Shown: positions 1 to 7,621 of the stretch, one piece after another
Layout: each line of letters begins with the position of its first letter
Numbering within the stretch: position 1 is the first letter of the stretch
Assembly (NCBI GenBank): GCA_001801025.1
Contig: MGWO01000007.1
Coordinates: 1,153,576 to 1,217,575, forward strand
From: Gallionellales bacterium GWA2_54_124
GTDB lineage: Bacteria; Pseudomonadota; Gammaproteobacteria; Burkholderiales; Gallionellaceae
Length of the DNA stretch: 64,000 nucleotides
Direction of reading: 5' to 3'
Position numbers and translations under genes: made by a program
Notes under the pieces: model-generated
Seen by the model: only the letters and a program-made list of their open reading frames with translations
What the model was told of the DNA's origin: nothing
Databases searched by the model: none

Positions 1-1
1 A

Positions 2-64
2 GCGATTCCGCAGCCGATTTTAGATCAACTCGACGCCATCAACCAACTGTGCCATTGCAACTGA
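2..64 (+). CDS. C-terminal tail of an unidentified upstream gene (partial)
   Basis: An open frame enters from the left edge and encodes about 20 residues (start AIPQPILDQLD, end LCHCN) before TGA at 62-64. It lies 29 bp before nasT. In many proteobacteria nasT is preceded by nasS, a nitrate-sensing NrtA-like protein, so nasS is a possible identity, but the visible tail is too short to show it. The frame could also be chance. Confidence 0.35.
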   Translation, partial: AIPQPILDQLDAINQLCHCN

Positions 65-93
65 TTGTATTTATTTAAAATGCAGAGGTTAAA

Positions 94-669
94 TTGAAGC
101 GAATATTGATAATTGATGATGTGCAGGATCGTGCCGCATGGCTTAAAGCCAGTCTGGAGCTGGCTGAATATGATGTGGTCGGTGTACTGGACTGGGAGCA
201 GGTCGACGAGAGGACGATACAGGCGGCGTTTGCCGACGTGATTATCGTCGATGCCAATGCGCCGGGGCGCGACACACTTGAACAAATCAGCCTGATGTCC
301 ACCACGCTGGAAAAACCGGTGGTTGTGCTGGGCGGCCAAACAGATCAGCCCAGTATTCAGGCCGCGATGCGCGCTGGCGTCAGTGCGTATGTGTCTCATG
401 CGATACAGGGTGAAGATTTGAGCGGGATTATTCAGGTGGCGGCGGCCCGTTTTGCTGAGCACAAACGTCTGCGCGATGAATTGAAGGAGGCCAGAAGTCA
501 GTTGGTTGAGCGGAAATTGGTGGATAAGGCCAAGGGGATTTTGATGGCGGATAACGCGTATAGCGAAGTGGAGGCCTACAAAAAAATGCGCAATTTGGCA
601 ATGAACAAGGGAAAACGCCTCGCCGAAGTTGCCGAGGCGATTATTCTGGCCAAGGAACTAAATTCCTAG
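94..669 (+). CDS. nasT: NasT-type response regulator with ANTAR RNA-binding domain
   Basis: The 191-residue protein has an N-terminal receiver-like domain (about residues 1-120, beginning KRILIIDD) and a C-terminal ANTAR domain (about 130-190, with VDKAKGILM and a helical tail). ANTAR proteins bind paired hairpins in leader RNA and prevent transcription termination. NasT does this for nitrate-assimilation operons and is normally held by the sensor NasS. The start is TTG at 94, with a GAGG ribosome site at 85-88. The receiver is divergent, as is usual in NasT/AmiR proteins. Its likely target is the leader at 868-953, upstream of the next gene. Family assignment is confident; the target is inferred from position and RNA structure. 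Confidence 0.88.
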   Translation: MKRILIIDDVQDRAAWLKASLELAEYDVVGVLDWEQVDERTIQAAFADVIIVDANAPGRDTLEQISLMSTTLEKPVVVLGGQTDQPSIQAAMRAGVSAYVSHAIQGEDLSGIIQVAAARFAEHKRLRDELKEARSQLVERKLVDKAKGILMADNAYSEVEAYKKMRNLAMNKGKRLAEVAEAIILAKELNS

Positions 670-834
670 TGTGCATGGCTTCGTGATGCATGCCTCGTAT
701 AAAAGCAAAACACGCATGATTGTGATGCGGCCATTGCACAGAATGACTCTTATTGGTGCATCGACTTAAAATAACCTCACCGCTTATTAATACATAACTA
801 CTTGAATAAAAACAACTAATAATTTATTTTAAAT

Positions 835-851
835 CTGGCACGAGTATTGCT
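835..851 (+). promoter_or_regulatory. Sigma-54 (RpoN) promoter of the nrt-cyn operon
   Basis: CTGGCACGAGTATTGCT matches the sigma-54 consensus essentially base for base, with the -24 GG at 837-838 and the -12 GC at 849-850. Transcription would begin near 862. Sigma-54 promoters need an enhancer-binding activator, and NtrC is the usual one for nitrogen genes. A TTGCACA (734-740) and a TGGTGCA (754-760) lie upstream and resemble NtrC half sites, but their spacing is not the usual one. The 16-bp palindrome at 848-863 overlaps the -12 element. Confidence 0.88.
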
Positions 852-867
852 TAATATTAAGCATCAA

Positions 868-885
868 CAAACCAACGGCGGTTTG
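868..885 (+). promoter_or_regulatory. ANTAR-type leader hairpin (hexaloop)
   Basis: CAAACC (868-873) pairs perfectly with GGTTTG (880-885) and closes the six-base loop AACGGC. ANTAR-bound hairpins have six-base loops with A at position 1 and G at position 4, and both are present. The hairpin starts about six bases after the predicted transcription start. The usual second hairpin was not found in canonical form, so antitermination by NasT is inferred from this one hairpin plus the following terminator. Confidence 0.65.
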
Positions 886-904
886 GCGAATTGCACTACC
901 GGAC

Positions 905-953
905 AAAGGCGTCCCACTGCGTTTATACGCGGTCGGACGCCTTTTGCTTTTTA
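905..953 (+). terminator. Leader terminator controlled by antitermination
   Basis: AAAGGCGTCC (905-914) pairs perfectly with GGACGCCTTT (935-944). An inner stem of six pairs (916-921 with 928-933, one wobble) closes a six-base loop, and the structure runs into a T-rich tail (941-953, interrupted by GC). It lies between the sigma-54 promoter and nrtA, so unless read through it would stop the operon. This is the architecture of NasR/NasT-controlled nitrate operons. Confidence 0.82.
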
Positions 954-975
954 CGAAATGATAAGGAGAGTTGAA

Positions 976-2271
976 ATGGAAGATTCAAAACTGATCAGCA
1001 CCGACAAATTTGTGGCACCTAGCGTGCCGGAACAAAACAACCGGAGGGACTTTATGAAGCAGGCGGGCGCGGTTTTAGGCATGGCCGGAATTATGTCGAT
1101 GGTGCCGATGGGTACGCGGGCAGCGGCCTGGGCGGCGGGGTCGGATGCACCTGAGCTGAAAGAAGTCAAGGTGGGCTTTATTCCTCTGACCGATTGCGCT
1201 TCGCTAGTGATTGCGTCGGTGATGAAGTTCGACGAGAAATACGGCATCAAGATCGTGTTGTCTAAGGAAGCTTCTTGGGCAGGGGTGCGCGACAAACTGA
1301 CTAACGGCGAACTGCATGCGGCTCACGTTTTGTACGGCCTAGTCTATGGTGTGCAATTGGGAATAGGCGGTCAGAAGAGAGATATGTCGGTGCTGATGAC
1401 CCTGAACAACAATGGTCAGGCGATCACGCTTTCAAACCAACTCAGGGAGAAAGGTGCGACGACCGGCGAATCGCTTAAAAAACTTGTCGATGCGGACAAG
1501 CGCGACTACACCTTTGCACAGACCTTCCCGACCGGCACGCATGCTATGTGGTTGAACTACTGGCTGGCAAGTTACGGGATAAATCCGCTTGCTGATGTCA
1601 AGAATATTACCGTACCGCCACCGCAGATGGTCGCGAATATGCGTATCGGCAATATGGATGGATATTGCGTTGGAGAGCCATGGGGTAATCGTGCTATCGC
1701 AGACAAGATTGGTTTCACCGCTGTGACTACGCAGGACATGTGGAAGGACCATCCGGAAAAAGTACTGGGTTGCACGGCTGAATTTAGCCAGAAATATCCG
1801 AACACCGCTCGTGCGCTGATTATGGCCGTACTGGAAGCGTCGAAATATATCGACATCATGGCTAATCGCCGCAAGGTGTCGGAGATTATCGCTGACAAGT
1901 CCTATGTGAACTGTCCAGTTGAGGTGATTGATCAGCGCATGGAAGGTAAATACGAAGATGGTTTAGGTAAGAAATGGAATGACCCGAATTGCATGAAGTT
2001 CTATAACGACGGCGCGGTGAATTTCCCGTATCTGTCAGACGGCATGTGGTTCATGACACAGCAAAGACGCTGGGGTTTACTGAAAGACGATCCGGATTAT
2101 CTGGCGGTCGCTAAGAAGATCAATCAGATCGACCTGTACAAACAGGCCGCATCGCAGGTGAAAGTTCCGGTGCCAAAGGATGTGATGCGCAGCTCCAAGC
2201 TGTTTGACGGCACGGTGTGGGATGGGCGTGATCCGAAGAAATATGCCGCCTCATTCAAGATCAAGGCGTAA
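976..2271 (+). CDS. nrtA: NrtA-like nitrate/cyanate ABC transporter substrate-binding protein
   Basis: This is a 431-residue periplasmic binding protein of the NrtA/CmpA/SsuA-like family. The ATG at 976 is chosen because AAGGAGAG lies at 963-970; the frame is open further upstream but there overlaps the leader terminator. A twin-arginine motif, RRDFMKQ (about residues 23-29), is followed by a hydrophobic stretch ending in an Ala-rich cleavage region, so Tat export is likely. The mature part begins with VKVGFIPLTDCASLVIA, typical of oxyanion-binding members. It is the first gene of an operon with cynS, nrtB and nrtC. Nitrate, nitrite or cyanate could be the ligand, and the cyanase next door makes cyanate realistic. 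Confidence 0.85.
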   Translation: MEDSKLISTDKFVAPSVPEQNNRRDFMKQAGAVLGMAGIMSMVPMGTRAAAWAAGSDAPELKEVKVGFIPLTDCASLVIASVMKFDEKYGIKIVLSKEASWAGVRDKLTNGELHAAHVLYGLVYGVQLGIGGQKRDMSVLMTLNNNGQAITLSNQLREKGATTGESLKKLVDADKRDYTFAQTFPTGTHAMWLNYWLASYGINPLADVKNITVPPPQMVANMRIGNMDGYCVGEPWGNRAIADKIGFTAVTTQDMWKDHPEKVLGCTAEFSQKYPNTARALIMAVLEASKYIDIMANRRKVSEIIADKSYVNCPVEVIDQRMEGKYEDGLGKKWNDPNCMKFYNDGAVNFPYLSDGMWFMTQQRRWGLLKDDPDYLAVAKKINQIDLYKQAASQVKVPVPKDVMRSSKLFDGTVWDGRDPKKYAASFKIKA

Positions 2272-2304
2272 TCCGAAACAATTCAGACGAAAGTGAGAGC
2301 CTCG

Positions 2305-2760
2305 ATGGAAAAGTTAGACAGGCAAACGGTACGCGACATGTTGTTGCAGGCCAAGGAAAACAAGTCACTCACCTGGCCGAAACTGGCCGGAGAAATTGAG
2401 CGCAGCCCGGTATACACAGCCATGTTGGTTTACGGATACGGGCAAGCAACAGAGCATGAGGCGGATGCATTGCTGATGACGTTGGATCTGCCACTGGGAC
2501 TCAAGCCTATCTTGACGAAAATCCCTCATCGGCAACCGGCGCAACCTTGGCCACCTACCGACCCGTTTATTTATCGATTTTACGAGGCAATCATGTTGTA
2601 TGGGCCGGTATACAAGGATGTGGCGAATGAAATGTTCGGTGACGGCATTATGAGTGCAATCGATATGTCGGTGGATATTCAGAAGATTGAAGAGCCTGCA
2701 GGTGTGCCACGCATGGTAGTCACACTTAATGGCAAATGGTTGCAGTACAAGAAGTTTTAA
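2305..2760 (+). CDS. cynS: Cyanase (cyanate hydratase)
   Basis: The 151-residue product is close to the family length of about 150-156. Cyanase converts cyanate and bicarbonate to ammonia and carbon dioxide as a cytoplasmic decamer. The N-terminal half is a helical DNA-binding-like domain. The catalytic C-terminal half has the conserved FIYRFYEAIMLYG (Arg and Glu of the active site) and FGDGIMSAID (catalytic Ser), and ends GKWLQYKKF as the family does. ATG at 2305 is preferred over GTG at 2293 because the purine-rich GAGAG precedes it. Its position between the binding protein and permease genes suggests the transporter feeds it cyanate. Confidence 0.95.
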   Translation: MEKLDRQTVRDMLLQAKENKSLTWPKLAGEIERSPVYTAMLVYGYGQATEHEADALLMTLDLPLGLKPILTKIPHRQPAQPWPPTDPFIYRFYEAIMLYGPVYKDVANEMFGDGIMSAIDMSVDIQKIEEPAGVPRMVVTLNGKWLQYKKF

Positions 2761-2793
2761 GTCAACCGCAAATAATAGAAAAGAAGGTATGTA

Positions 2794-3564
2794 ATGAATA
2801 TCAGACGTTATTTTGGTGAAAATTTATTTCCTCCGATCATCGGCATCGGACTGTTCATCGTTGTCTGGATGATATTGGCTCAAAGTAGCGAAGCGCTGCC
2901 TGGCCCGATTAAGACATGGGATTCGGCTGTCGTCTTGTTCAGTGATCCGTTTTACAACCACGGACCAAATGATCAGGGTATCGGCTGGAATATTCTCAAT
3001 TCATTGGGGCGGGTCGGTGTTGGTTTTGGACTGGCTGCGTTGATTGGAATTCCCCTTGGTTTTATCGTTGGCCGGGTGGAATTCATCGACAAGATGACCT
3101 CGCCCATCATCAGCATGTTACGGCCGGTATCGCCACTGGCGTGGTTGCCGATTGGACTCTTGGTTTTCAAAGCGGCGAATCCGGCGGCAATTTGGGTAAT
3201 TTTTATTTCCAGTATTTGGCCGATGATTATCAACACCGCGATGGGTGTGCGTCAGTTGCCTCAAGATTATCTCAACGTGGCACGGGTGTTGAATCTATCT
3301 GAATGGAAGATTTTTACCAAGATTTTGTTTCCGGCCACACTACCCTACATGTTAACGGGTATCCGTTTGGCAATCGGCACGGCATGGCTAGTAATCGTCG
3401 CGGCAGAAATGCTGACCGGTGGTGTCGGTATCGGTTTCTGGGTGTGGGATGAGTGGAATAACTTGAATGTCGAACATATCATCATCGCAATTTTTGTGGT
3501 GGGTATCGTCGGGCTGCTGCTGGAAATGCTGCTAGTCAGGCTGGCAAAACGATTCAGCTACTAA
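2794..3564 (+). CDS. nrtB: NrtB-like ABC transporter permease
   Basis: This is a 256-residue inner-membrane permease of the nitrate/sulfonate/taurine type (BPD_transp_1). About six hydrophobic segments are visible, starting at residues 13-30 (PPIIGIGLFIVVWMILA). The EAA-type cytoplasmic loop is around QDYLNVARVLNLSEWKIFTKILFPATLPY, the site that contacts the ATPase. An AAGAAGG ribosome site precedes ATG 2794. It should pair with the binding protein upstream and the ATPase nine bases downstream. Confidence 0.9.
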   Translation: MNIRRYFGENLFPPIIGIGLFIVVWMILAQSSEALPGPIKTWDSAVVLFSDPFYNHGPNDQGIGWNILNSLGRVGVGFGLAALIGIPLGFIVGRVEFIDKMTSPIISMLRPVSPLAWLPIGLLVFKAANPAAIWVIFISSIWPMIINTAMGVRQLPQDYLNVARVLNLSEWKIFTKILFPATLPYMLTGIRLAIGTAWLVIVAAEMLTGGVGIGFWVWDEWNNLNVEHIIIAIFVVGIVGLLLEMLLVRLAKRFSY

Positions 3565-3573
3565 GGAATCAAC

Positions 3574-4365
3574 ATGAAAAAATATGTACAAGTTGAGAAC
3601 GTGCAGATGTCTTTTGAGACCCGTAATGGTGCGTTCGTTGCACTCAAAGATGTCAATCTGAATATCGCGCGAGGGGAATTCGTTACCTTGATTGGGCACT
3701 CTGGTTGCGGAAAATCTACGCTGCTGAATCTTATTGCTGGTTTGCTGATGCCAACAGACGGAGTGCTGTTGTGTGCTGATCGTGAGATTGCCGGTCCCGG
3801 CCCTGATCGTGGGGTTGTTTTTCAAAATCATTCACTGTTGCCTTGGTTGACGTGTTTTGAAAACGTCTATCTCGCGGTTGAGCGTGTGTTTGGTGAGACT
3901 GAAGGAAGAGCTGAATTAAATCGCCGGACCCACGAGGCATTAGGCTTGGTTCATCTGACGCACGCTGAGCAAAAATTACCAAATGAGATTTCAGGTGGAA
4001 TGAAACAGCGAGTTGGAATTGCTCGTGCTTTGGCAATGCAACCCAAGGTGTTGCTGATGGATGAACCATTTGGAGCTCTGGATGCGCTGACTCGTGCACA
4101 TTTACAGGATGAGCTAATGAAAATCGTTGAAAAGACAAACAGTACCGTGATTATGGTGACACATGACGTGGACGAGGCTGTTTTGTTGTCGGATCGTATT
4201 GTCATGATGACAAATGGCCCCGCAGCAATGATTGGTGAAATATTGGAAGTTGATTTACCTCGTCCTCGTAATAGGTTGGCTTTGGCGAGTGATGCGGGAT
4301 ATCACAGAATACGGGGGGCTGTACTGGAATTTCTGTACCAAAAACATGTGAAGGAAGCTGCTTAG
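3574..4365 (+). CDS. nrtC: NrtC/NrtD-like ABC transporter ATP-binding protein
   Basis: The 263-residue ATPase energises the importer. It has Walker A GHSGCGKST (about residues 42-50), Q-loop VFQNHSLLPW, signature ISGGMKQR, Walker B VLLMDEPFGALD and the switch His in VTHDVDEA. It has no fused NrtA-like C-terminal domain, so it resembles NrtD, or the single ATPase usual in proteobacteria. It follows nrtB by nine bases and is followed after four bases by the small gene at 4370, so all are probably one transcript. Confidence 0.9.
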   Translation: MKKYVQVENVQMSFETRNGAFVALKDVNLNIARGEFVTLIGHSGCGKSTLLNLIAGLLMPTDGVLLCADREIAGPGPDRGVVFQNHSLLPWLTCFENVYLAVERVFGETEGRAELNRRTHEALGLVHLTHAEQKLPNEISGGMKQRVGIARALAMQPKVLLMDEPFGALDALTRAHLQDELMKIVEKTNSTVIMVTHDVDEAVLLSDRIVMMTNGPAAMIGEILEVDLPRPRNRLALASDAGYHRIRGAVLEFLYQKHVKEAA

Positions 4366-4369
4366 TCGG

Positions 4370-4678
4370 ATGAAAAACATATTTGATCAACTTTTCACCG
4401 CATCGCTTACACGTAACCATGAAATTTCAATCATATATTTAGGTAGAAGCAGTGATTTTTTGATGATGACTTCGGAACGTATGGTTATTCCAGACAAAAA
4501 TTTCACACTGAAACAGGTGCTGACCCGGTTACGAAAACGTGGCGGAAGATGGGGCTGTGAACTTGATGATAGTCATGTGATTTGCACCGTCGATGGAGTC
4601 TCTGTGGCGTTATCTGACAACATTCTTGTGGGTAGTAAGCTAAAAATAGGTTCGCGTAAATCTGTCTTTGAGCCGTGA
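4370..4678 (+). CDS. Small beta-grasp (MoaD/ThiS-like) protein of unknown role
   Basis: The 102-residue product starts four bases after nrtC, so it belongs to the nrt-cyn operon. From about residue 18 the pattern fits a MoaD/ThiS-like ubiquitin fold: a strand (ISIIYLG), a helix around FTLKQVLTRLRKRGGRW, a CTVDGVSVALSDNILV segment and a final strand. Genuine MoaD ends in Gly-Gly; this protein ends SVFEP, so it cannot be thiocarboxylated in the usual way. A true moaD lies at 15277. A structural or regulatory role near nitrate uptake is conceivable. The fold is inferred from sequence pattern only. Confidence 0.55.
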   Translation: MKNIFDQLFTASLTRNHEISIIYLGRSSDFLMMTSERMVIPDKNFTLKQVLTRLRKRGGRWGCELDDSHVICTVDGVSVALSDNILVGSKLKIGSRKSVFEP

Positions 4679-4706
4679 AATTGAAAACGACGGATGGTCT
4701 ATGTGA

Positions 4707-4736
4707 AGCCGCATAGTAATGCCAGAAATTACGGCT
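4707..4736 (+). promoter_or_regulatory. Possible leader hairpin before nirB
   Basis: In the 160-bp gap before nirB, AGCC (4707-4710) pairs with GGCT (4733-4736) and GTAAT (4716-4720) with ATTAC (4728-4732), with a five-base bulge and a seven-base loop. It could be a regulatory leader element for nirBD-nasA, but the loop does not match the ANTAR six-base pattern and no terminator follows. No sigma-54 promoter was found in this gap. Confidence 0.3.
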
Positions 4737-4838
4737 GTAATGGATAGTAGATGTGATTTGAGAGCTATTTTAACAATCTATTAAGTAGCCCAACCTGCTC
4801 TATTCCGGCAGTGCTACATTAATTATGAGAGGTTGGAT

Positions 4839-7298
4839 ATGGAAGAAAATAAAAAACGATTAGTGGTGATCGGCAATGGTATGGCCGGAATCCGTACGAT
4901 AGAAGAATTGCTTAAGATAGCGCCAGATGACTATGAGATTACGATATTCGGCGCGGAGCCACAGCCCAATTACAATCGCATCCTACTCTCACCGGTACTC
5001 TCCGGTGAAATGAAGTTTCAGGATACGGTGTTGAATGATTGGGGTTGGTATCAAGAGCACAATATCACATTGCATATGGGTAAATTGGTTACAAAAATTG
5101 ACCGCCAGTGTTGCGTTGTCGAAACTGAAGATGGGCTGGTTGTGCCTTACGACCGGCTGTTGATCGCGACCGGATCGAATCCGATTATGCTGCCGATACC
5201 TGGGATGAGTCTACCGGGTGTGCTGGCCTATCGCAGTATCGACGACGTGGAAAAAATGCTGGTTGCTGCCAGAAACAGTAAGCGTGCTGTGGTGATCGGT
5301 GGTGGTTTGCTGGGGCTAGAGGCCGCTAATGGATTAGCGCTACAGGGCATGGAAGTTTCAGTAGTGCATCTGTGTGACTGGCCTATGGAACGCCAGCTCG
5401 ACAAGGTAGGGGGCGGATTGCTCAAAGAGGCGCTGGAAAAGCGTGGCCTTAAATTTTATCTATCGCGTCAAAGTGAGGCAGTGCTGGGTGAAGATAAGGT
5501 CACCGGTTTGCGATTCAAAGATGGAGATCAAATCGAAGCTGATCTGTTAATCATGGCAGCAGGCATACGGCCTAATATTGCGCTTGCCAAAATGGCTGGG
5601 ATTAATTGTGAACGCGGTATTGTGGTCAGCGACAATATGCAGACTGATGATCCTAATATATATTCTGTAGGGGAATGTGTGCAGCATCGAGGTCAGACTT
5701 ATGGCTTGGTAGCGCCACTTTTTGAGCAGGCAAAGGTCGCTGCGAATCACTTGGCTGGTCTTGATGAGATGTGCTACCAAGGCTCTGCCGTTTCTACAAA
5801 ATTAAAAGTAACCGGTATCGACCTGTTTTCGGCAGGCGACTTTAATCCTGCTGATGGTGACGAAGAATTACTGCTTCAAGACTCCAGTCGTGGCGTGTAT
5901 AAAAAACTAGTGGTGCGCAGCAATAAGCTACGTGGAGCCGTAATGTACGGAGATACTGTAGATGGTTCATGGTATTTTCAGCTAATGCGCGATGGCATAG
6001 ACATTTCTGAAATGCGTGAGCATATTTTGTTTGGTCAGGCTCACATTGGCGAGGCAGGTCACGGCGGTGTATCCAGTGTAGCCAATATGGCCGACAGCGC
6101 AGAGGTCTGTGGTTGTAACGGTGTCTGCAAGGGGACGATCGTCAATGCGATTGTCGATAAGAAATTGTTTACGATCGAAGAGGTGCGCGCCCACACTAAG
6201 GCTTCCGCCTCATGCGGTTCGTGCACGGGCTTGGTGGAGTCAATTCTGGCTAACACTTTGGGCGGCGACTATTCCGCAAAATCAAGTAAAAAGCCGATTT
6301 GTGCCTGTACCGAATCCTCGCATCAGGATGTCCCCAAGGCAATCCGTGAACTGCGCGTTAAAACCATGCCGGAATTGATGCGCGCGCTGGAATGGAAGAC
6401 AGTGGACGGCTGCCACGTCTGCCGCCCAGCACTAAATTATTATTTGCTGACCGCTTGGCCTGGTGAATATCAGGATGATTCCCATTCGCGTTTTATCAAC
6501 GAACGGGTTCATGCCAATATCCAGAAGGACGGCACCTATTCGGTGGTGCCGCGTATCTGGGGCGGCGTCACGACCCCGTCCGAGTTGCGTTCCATTGCTG
6601 ACATCGCCGATAAATATCAAGTGCCGAGTGTGAAGATTACTGGCGGTCAGCGCATCGACCTTTTGGGGGTGACCCGCGAAAACCTGCCGAAGATGTGGGG
6701 TGATTTGGTTGCGGCGGGATTTGTCTCAGGGCACGCCTACGGTAAATCGCTGCGCACCGTGAAAACCTGTGTGGGCTCGGAATGGTGTCGTTTCGGTACG
6801 CAGGACTCCACGGGGCTTGGCATCAAGGTCGAAAAAATGACCTGGGGTTCATGGACACCGCACAAGTTTAAAATTGCCGTATCTGGTTGCCCGCGCAATT
6901 GCGCCGAGGCGACCATCAAGGATTTTGGCGTGGTGTGTGTGGATTCAGGCTATGAAATCCACATCGGCGGCAATGGCGGCATCAAAGTGCGCGTCACCGA
7001 TTTCCTGTGTAAGGTCGCAACGGAAGCTGAGGTGATGGAATACTGCGGCGCGTTCATGCAACTGTATCGCGAAGAGGCGCATTACTTGGATCGTACCGCA
7101 CCCTGGATAGAACGCGTCGGACTAGCTTACGTGAAGCAGCGTGTTGTGGACGATGCAGCAGGGCGTGCCGAATTGCATGCGCGCTTTCTTGAATCTCAAC
7201 GCTATTCACAGGATGATCCCTGGAAAGCACGCGCGGAGGGGATGGATGCATATGAGTACACACCATTGGCCAACATTGAACAAGGAGCAATGCAATGA
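4839..7298 (+). CDS. nirB: NAD(P)H-dependent assimilatory nitrite reductase, large subunit
   Basis: The 819-residue cytoplasmic enzyme reduces nitrite to ammonium. The N-terminal 400 residues form an FAD/NADH domain (VVIGNGMAGIRTIEELL, then VIGGGLLGLEAA). A BFD-like [2Fe-2S] domain follows at about 422-470 (CGCNGVCKG...CGSC). The C-terminal part binds siroheme and [4Fe-4S] through TCVGSEWCRFG (about 643) and SGCPRNCAEA (about 683). ATG 4839 is chosen over TTG 4833 because GAGAGG at 4827-4832 is then correctly spaced. The end overlaps nirD by four bases, so the subunits are translationally coupled. Confidence 0.95.
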   Translation: MEENKKRLVVIGNGMAGIRTIEELLKIAPDDYEITIFGAEPQPNYNRILLSPVLSGEMKFQDTVLNDWGWYQEHNITLHMGKLVTKIDRQCCVVETEDGLVVPYDRLLIATGSNPIMLPIPGMSLPGVLAYRSIDDVEKMLVAARNSKRAVVIGGGLLGLEAANGLALQGMEVSVVHLCDWPMERQLDKVGGGLLKEALEKRGLKFYLSRQSEAVLGEDKVTGLRFKDGDQIEADLLIMAAGIRPNIALAKMAGINCERGIVVSDNMQTDDPNIYSVGECVQHRGQTYGLVAPLFEQAKVAANHLAGLDEMCYQGSAVSTKLKVTGIDLFSAGDFNPADGDEELLLQDSSRGVYKKLVVRSNKLRGAVMYGDTVDGSWYFQLMRDGIDISEMREHILFGQAHIGEAGHGGVSSVANMADSAEVCGCNGVCKGTIVNAIVDKKLFTIEEVRAHTKASASCGSCTGLVESILANTLGGDYSAKSSKKPICACTESSHQDVPKAIRELRVKTMPELMRALEWKTVDGCHVCRPALNYYLLTAWPGEYQDDSHSRFINERVHANIQKDGTYSVVPRIWGGVTTPSELRSIADIADKYQVPSVKITGGQRIDLLGVTRENLPKMWGDLVAAGFVSGHAYGKSLRTVKTCVGSEWCRFGTQDSTGLGIKVEKMTWGSWTPHKFKIAVSGCPRNCAEATIKDFGVVCVDSGYEIHIGGNGGIKVRVTDFLCKVATEAEVMEYCGAFMQLYREEAHYLDRTAPWIERVGLAYVKQRVVDDAAGRAELHARFLESQRYSQDDPWKARAEGMDAYEYTPLANIEQGAMQ

Positions 7299-7621
7299 AC
7301 TGGATACAGGTAGGTAATTTGGATGATATTCCGCGTCAAGGTTCACGGACCATCAATACGTCAACAGGGGAGATTGCGCTATTTCGCAGTGTGGATGATC
7401 AGGTATTCGCACTGAACAACCGTTGTCCACATAAGAACGGGCCACTTTCGCAGGGTATCGTGCATGGCACACGCGTTACCTGTCCGCTGCACAGCTGGGT
7501 AATTGATCTGGAATCTGGTGAAGCTATTGCACCTGATTCTGGCTGCGCGCACCGTTATGAAGTGCGAGTGGCTCACGGTGTGGTGCTTATTAATTTAGAG
7601 GCTGGGGTATGCAAAATATAA
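7295..7621 (+). CDS. nirD: Nitrite reductase small subunit (Rieske-like)
   Basis: The 108-residue protein has a Rieske-type fold with CPHKNGPLSQG (about residues 45-55) and CPLHSWVIDLESG (about 66-78), retaining the Cys-His pairs of a [2Fe-2S] site. Some NirD proteins lack these ligands; this one has them. It pairs with the large subunit immediately upstream (ATGA overlap) and overlaps nasA downstream by 13 bases, which indicates tight coupling of the nitrite- and nitrate-reducing steps. Confidence 0.93.
   Translation: MNWIQVGNLDDIPRQGSRTINTSTGEIALFRSVDDQVFALNNRCPHKNGPLSQGIVHGTRVTCPLHSWVIDLESGEAIAPDSGCAHRYEVRVAHGVVLINLEAGVCKI

Noticed and set aside
734..760. TTGCACA and TGGTGCA as an NtrC binding site upstream of the sigma-54 promoter
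   Set aside because: The half sites are right but the gap between GCAC and GTGC is about 16 bases rather than the usual 7, so it is not listed as a feature.
848..863. 16-bp palindrome TGCTTAATATTAAGCA as the first ANTAR hairpin
   Set aside because: It overlaps the -12 element and lies mostly upstream of the predicted transcription start, and its six-base loop lacks G at position 4.
847..975. Upstream extension of NrtA to a start at 847
   Set aside because: It would code across the sigma-54 promoter, hairpin and terminator; ATG 976 has a strong ribosome site.
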